From Actinomycetota bacterium (GTDB lineage: Bacteria; Cyanobacteriota; Vampirovibrionia; Obscuribacterales; Obscuribacteraceae), in the NCBI GenBank assembly GCA_903970355.1, contig CAJCIF010000302.1, forward strand, positions 1-6,742: DNA of 6,742 nt, in the 5' to 3' direction. Of this stretch, positions 6,577-6,742 are shown piece after piece. The position numbers and the translations under genes were made by a program. The notes under the pieces are model-generated. The model was not told where the DNA came from. It did no database searches and was given only the letters and a program-made list of their open reading frames with translations. The stretch's first letter is position 1, and every line of letters starts with the position of its first letter.

Positions 6577-6742
6577 ATGAGTTGGAAACCACAAATTAAC
6601 GATCACGGTGTAATAACCCGCTACAAAGATGTAGATACGGGTGAAGTGATCAGTGCTGCGGATTTTGCGCGGCGCGCACAATTGCAAACTGGCAGCTATT
6701 CAAGTGGATTGCCGTCTATGGCAAATCAAGGAAATCAAGGAA
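6577..6742 (+). CDS. Unrecognised T4SS-operon protein, 3'-partial
   Basis: The first 55 codons of a gene run off the right edge without a stop. The N-terminus is MSWKPQINDHGVITRYKDVD, followed by a TGEVISAADFARRAQ segment and then a Gly/Ser/Asn/Gln-rich stretch that ends in an NQG repeat. It has no signal peptide and no membrane helix in the visible part, which argues against an exported TraK/VirB9-like protein in this position; a TraB/VirB10-like protein or a cytoplasmic accessory remains possible but nothing visible supports either. Expression is supported by GAGGAG 6 nt upstream and by the 39-nt spacing from the TraE-like gene. I cannot assign a function. Confidence 0.75.
   Translation, partial: MSWKPQINDHGVITRYKDVDTGEVISAADFARRAQLQTGSYSSGLPSMANQGNQG
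6723..6742 (+). repeat. 9-bp tandem repeat AAATCAAGG cut by window edge
   Basis: AAATCAAGG is present twice in perfect tandem (6723-6731 and 6732-6740), with the first two bases of a possible third copy at the edge. It encodes NQG repeats in the right-edge gene, so a longer low-complexity tract may follow outside the window. Confidence 0.5.

Noticed and set aside
1..6742. CRISPR array, tRNA/rRNA, insertion sequence or origin of transfer
   Set aside because: No regularly spaced repeats, cloverleaf, transposase, terminal inverted repeats or relaxase-linked nick-site pattern could be found by reading either strand.

Overview
The window is one strand of a bacterial operon for a type IV secretion / conjugation (T4SS) machine. 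All six genes I can support lie on the + strand. From the second gene on, spacers are 15, 6, 18 and 39 nt and I see no convincing terminator, so the last five are probably co-transcribed. The three best-recognised products are a small two-helix VirB3/TraL-like membrane protein, a large VirB4/TraC-like ATPase with intact Walker A and B motifs, and a VirB8/TraE-like single-pass protein with an NTF2-like domain. The resemblance of the small proteins is closer to the F-plasmid type (TraL, TraE) than to the classical Agrobacterium VirB3/VirB8 type, but all are divergent.

Layout: (1) 1-1830, a 608-codon or longer, cysteine-free, Gly/Ala/Asn/Gln-rich reading frame that is open at the left edge and ends in an RGG-type repeat. 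It may be the soluble tail of a larger protein, perhaps VirB6/TrbL-like, but I cannot name it from sequence. (2) 1831-1962, the only sizeable spacer, holding G/C-run palindromes and a 7-bp direct repeat with a 21-bp period. (3) 1963-2697, a DUF2225-type protein with two CPxC knuckles and a TPR-like C-terminal half. (4) 2713-3051, VirB3/TraL-like. (5) 3058-5895, VirB4/TraC-like ATPase. (6) 5914-6537, VirB8/TraE-like. (7) 6577 to the right edge, the start of an unrecognised gene with a strong Shine-Dalgarno.

Working model: the TraL-like and TraE-like proteins sit in the inner membrane and dock the cytoplasmic TraC-like ATPase, which powers assembly or substrate transfer. The DUF2225 protein, encoded directly ahead of them, is the odd member. 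It has no known place in a T4SS and is the best candidate here for an undescribed accessory or assembly factor.

Organism: the T4SS parts point to a bacterium, probably with a diderm envelope. Base composition looks near-balanced by eye. Nothing in the window fixes the taxon. A deep-branching lineage such as the non-photosynthetic relatives of Cyanobacteria is a guess only. No relaxase, coupling protein, pilin, integrase, transposase, tRNA, rRNA or CRISPR is visible, so I cannot say whether this is a plasmid, an integrated element or a chromosomal secretion system.
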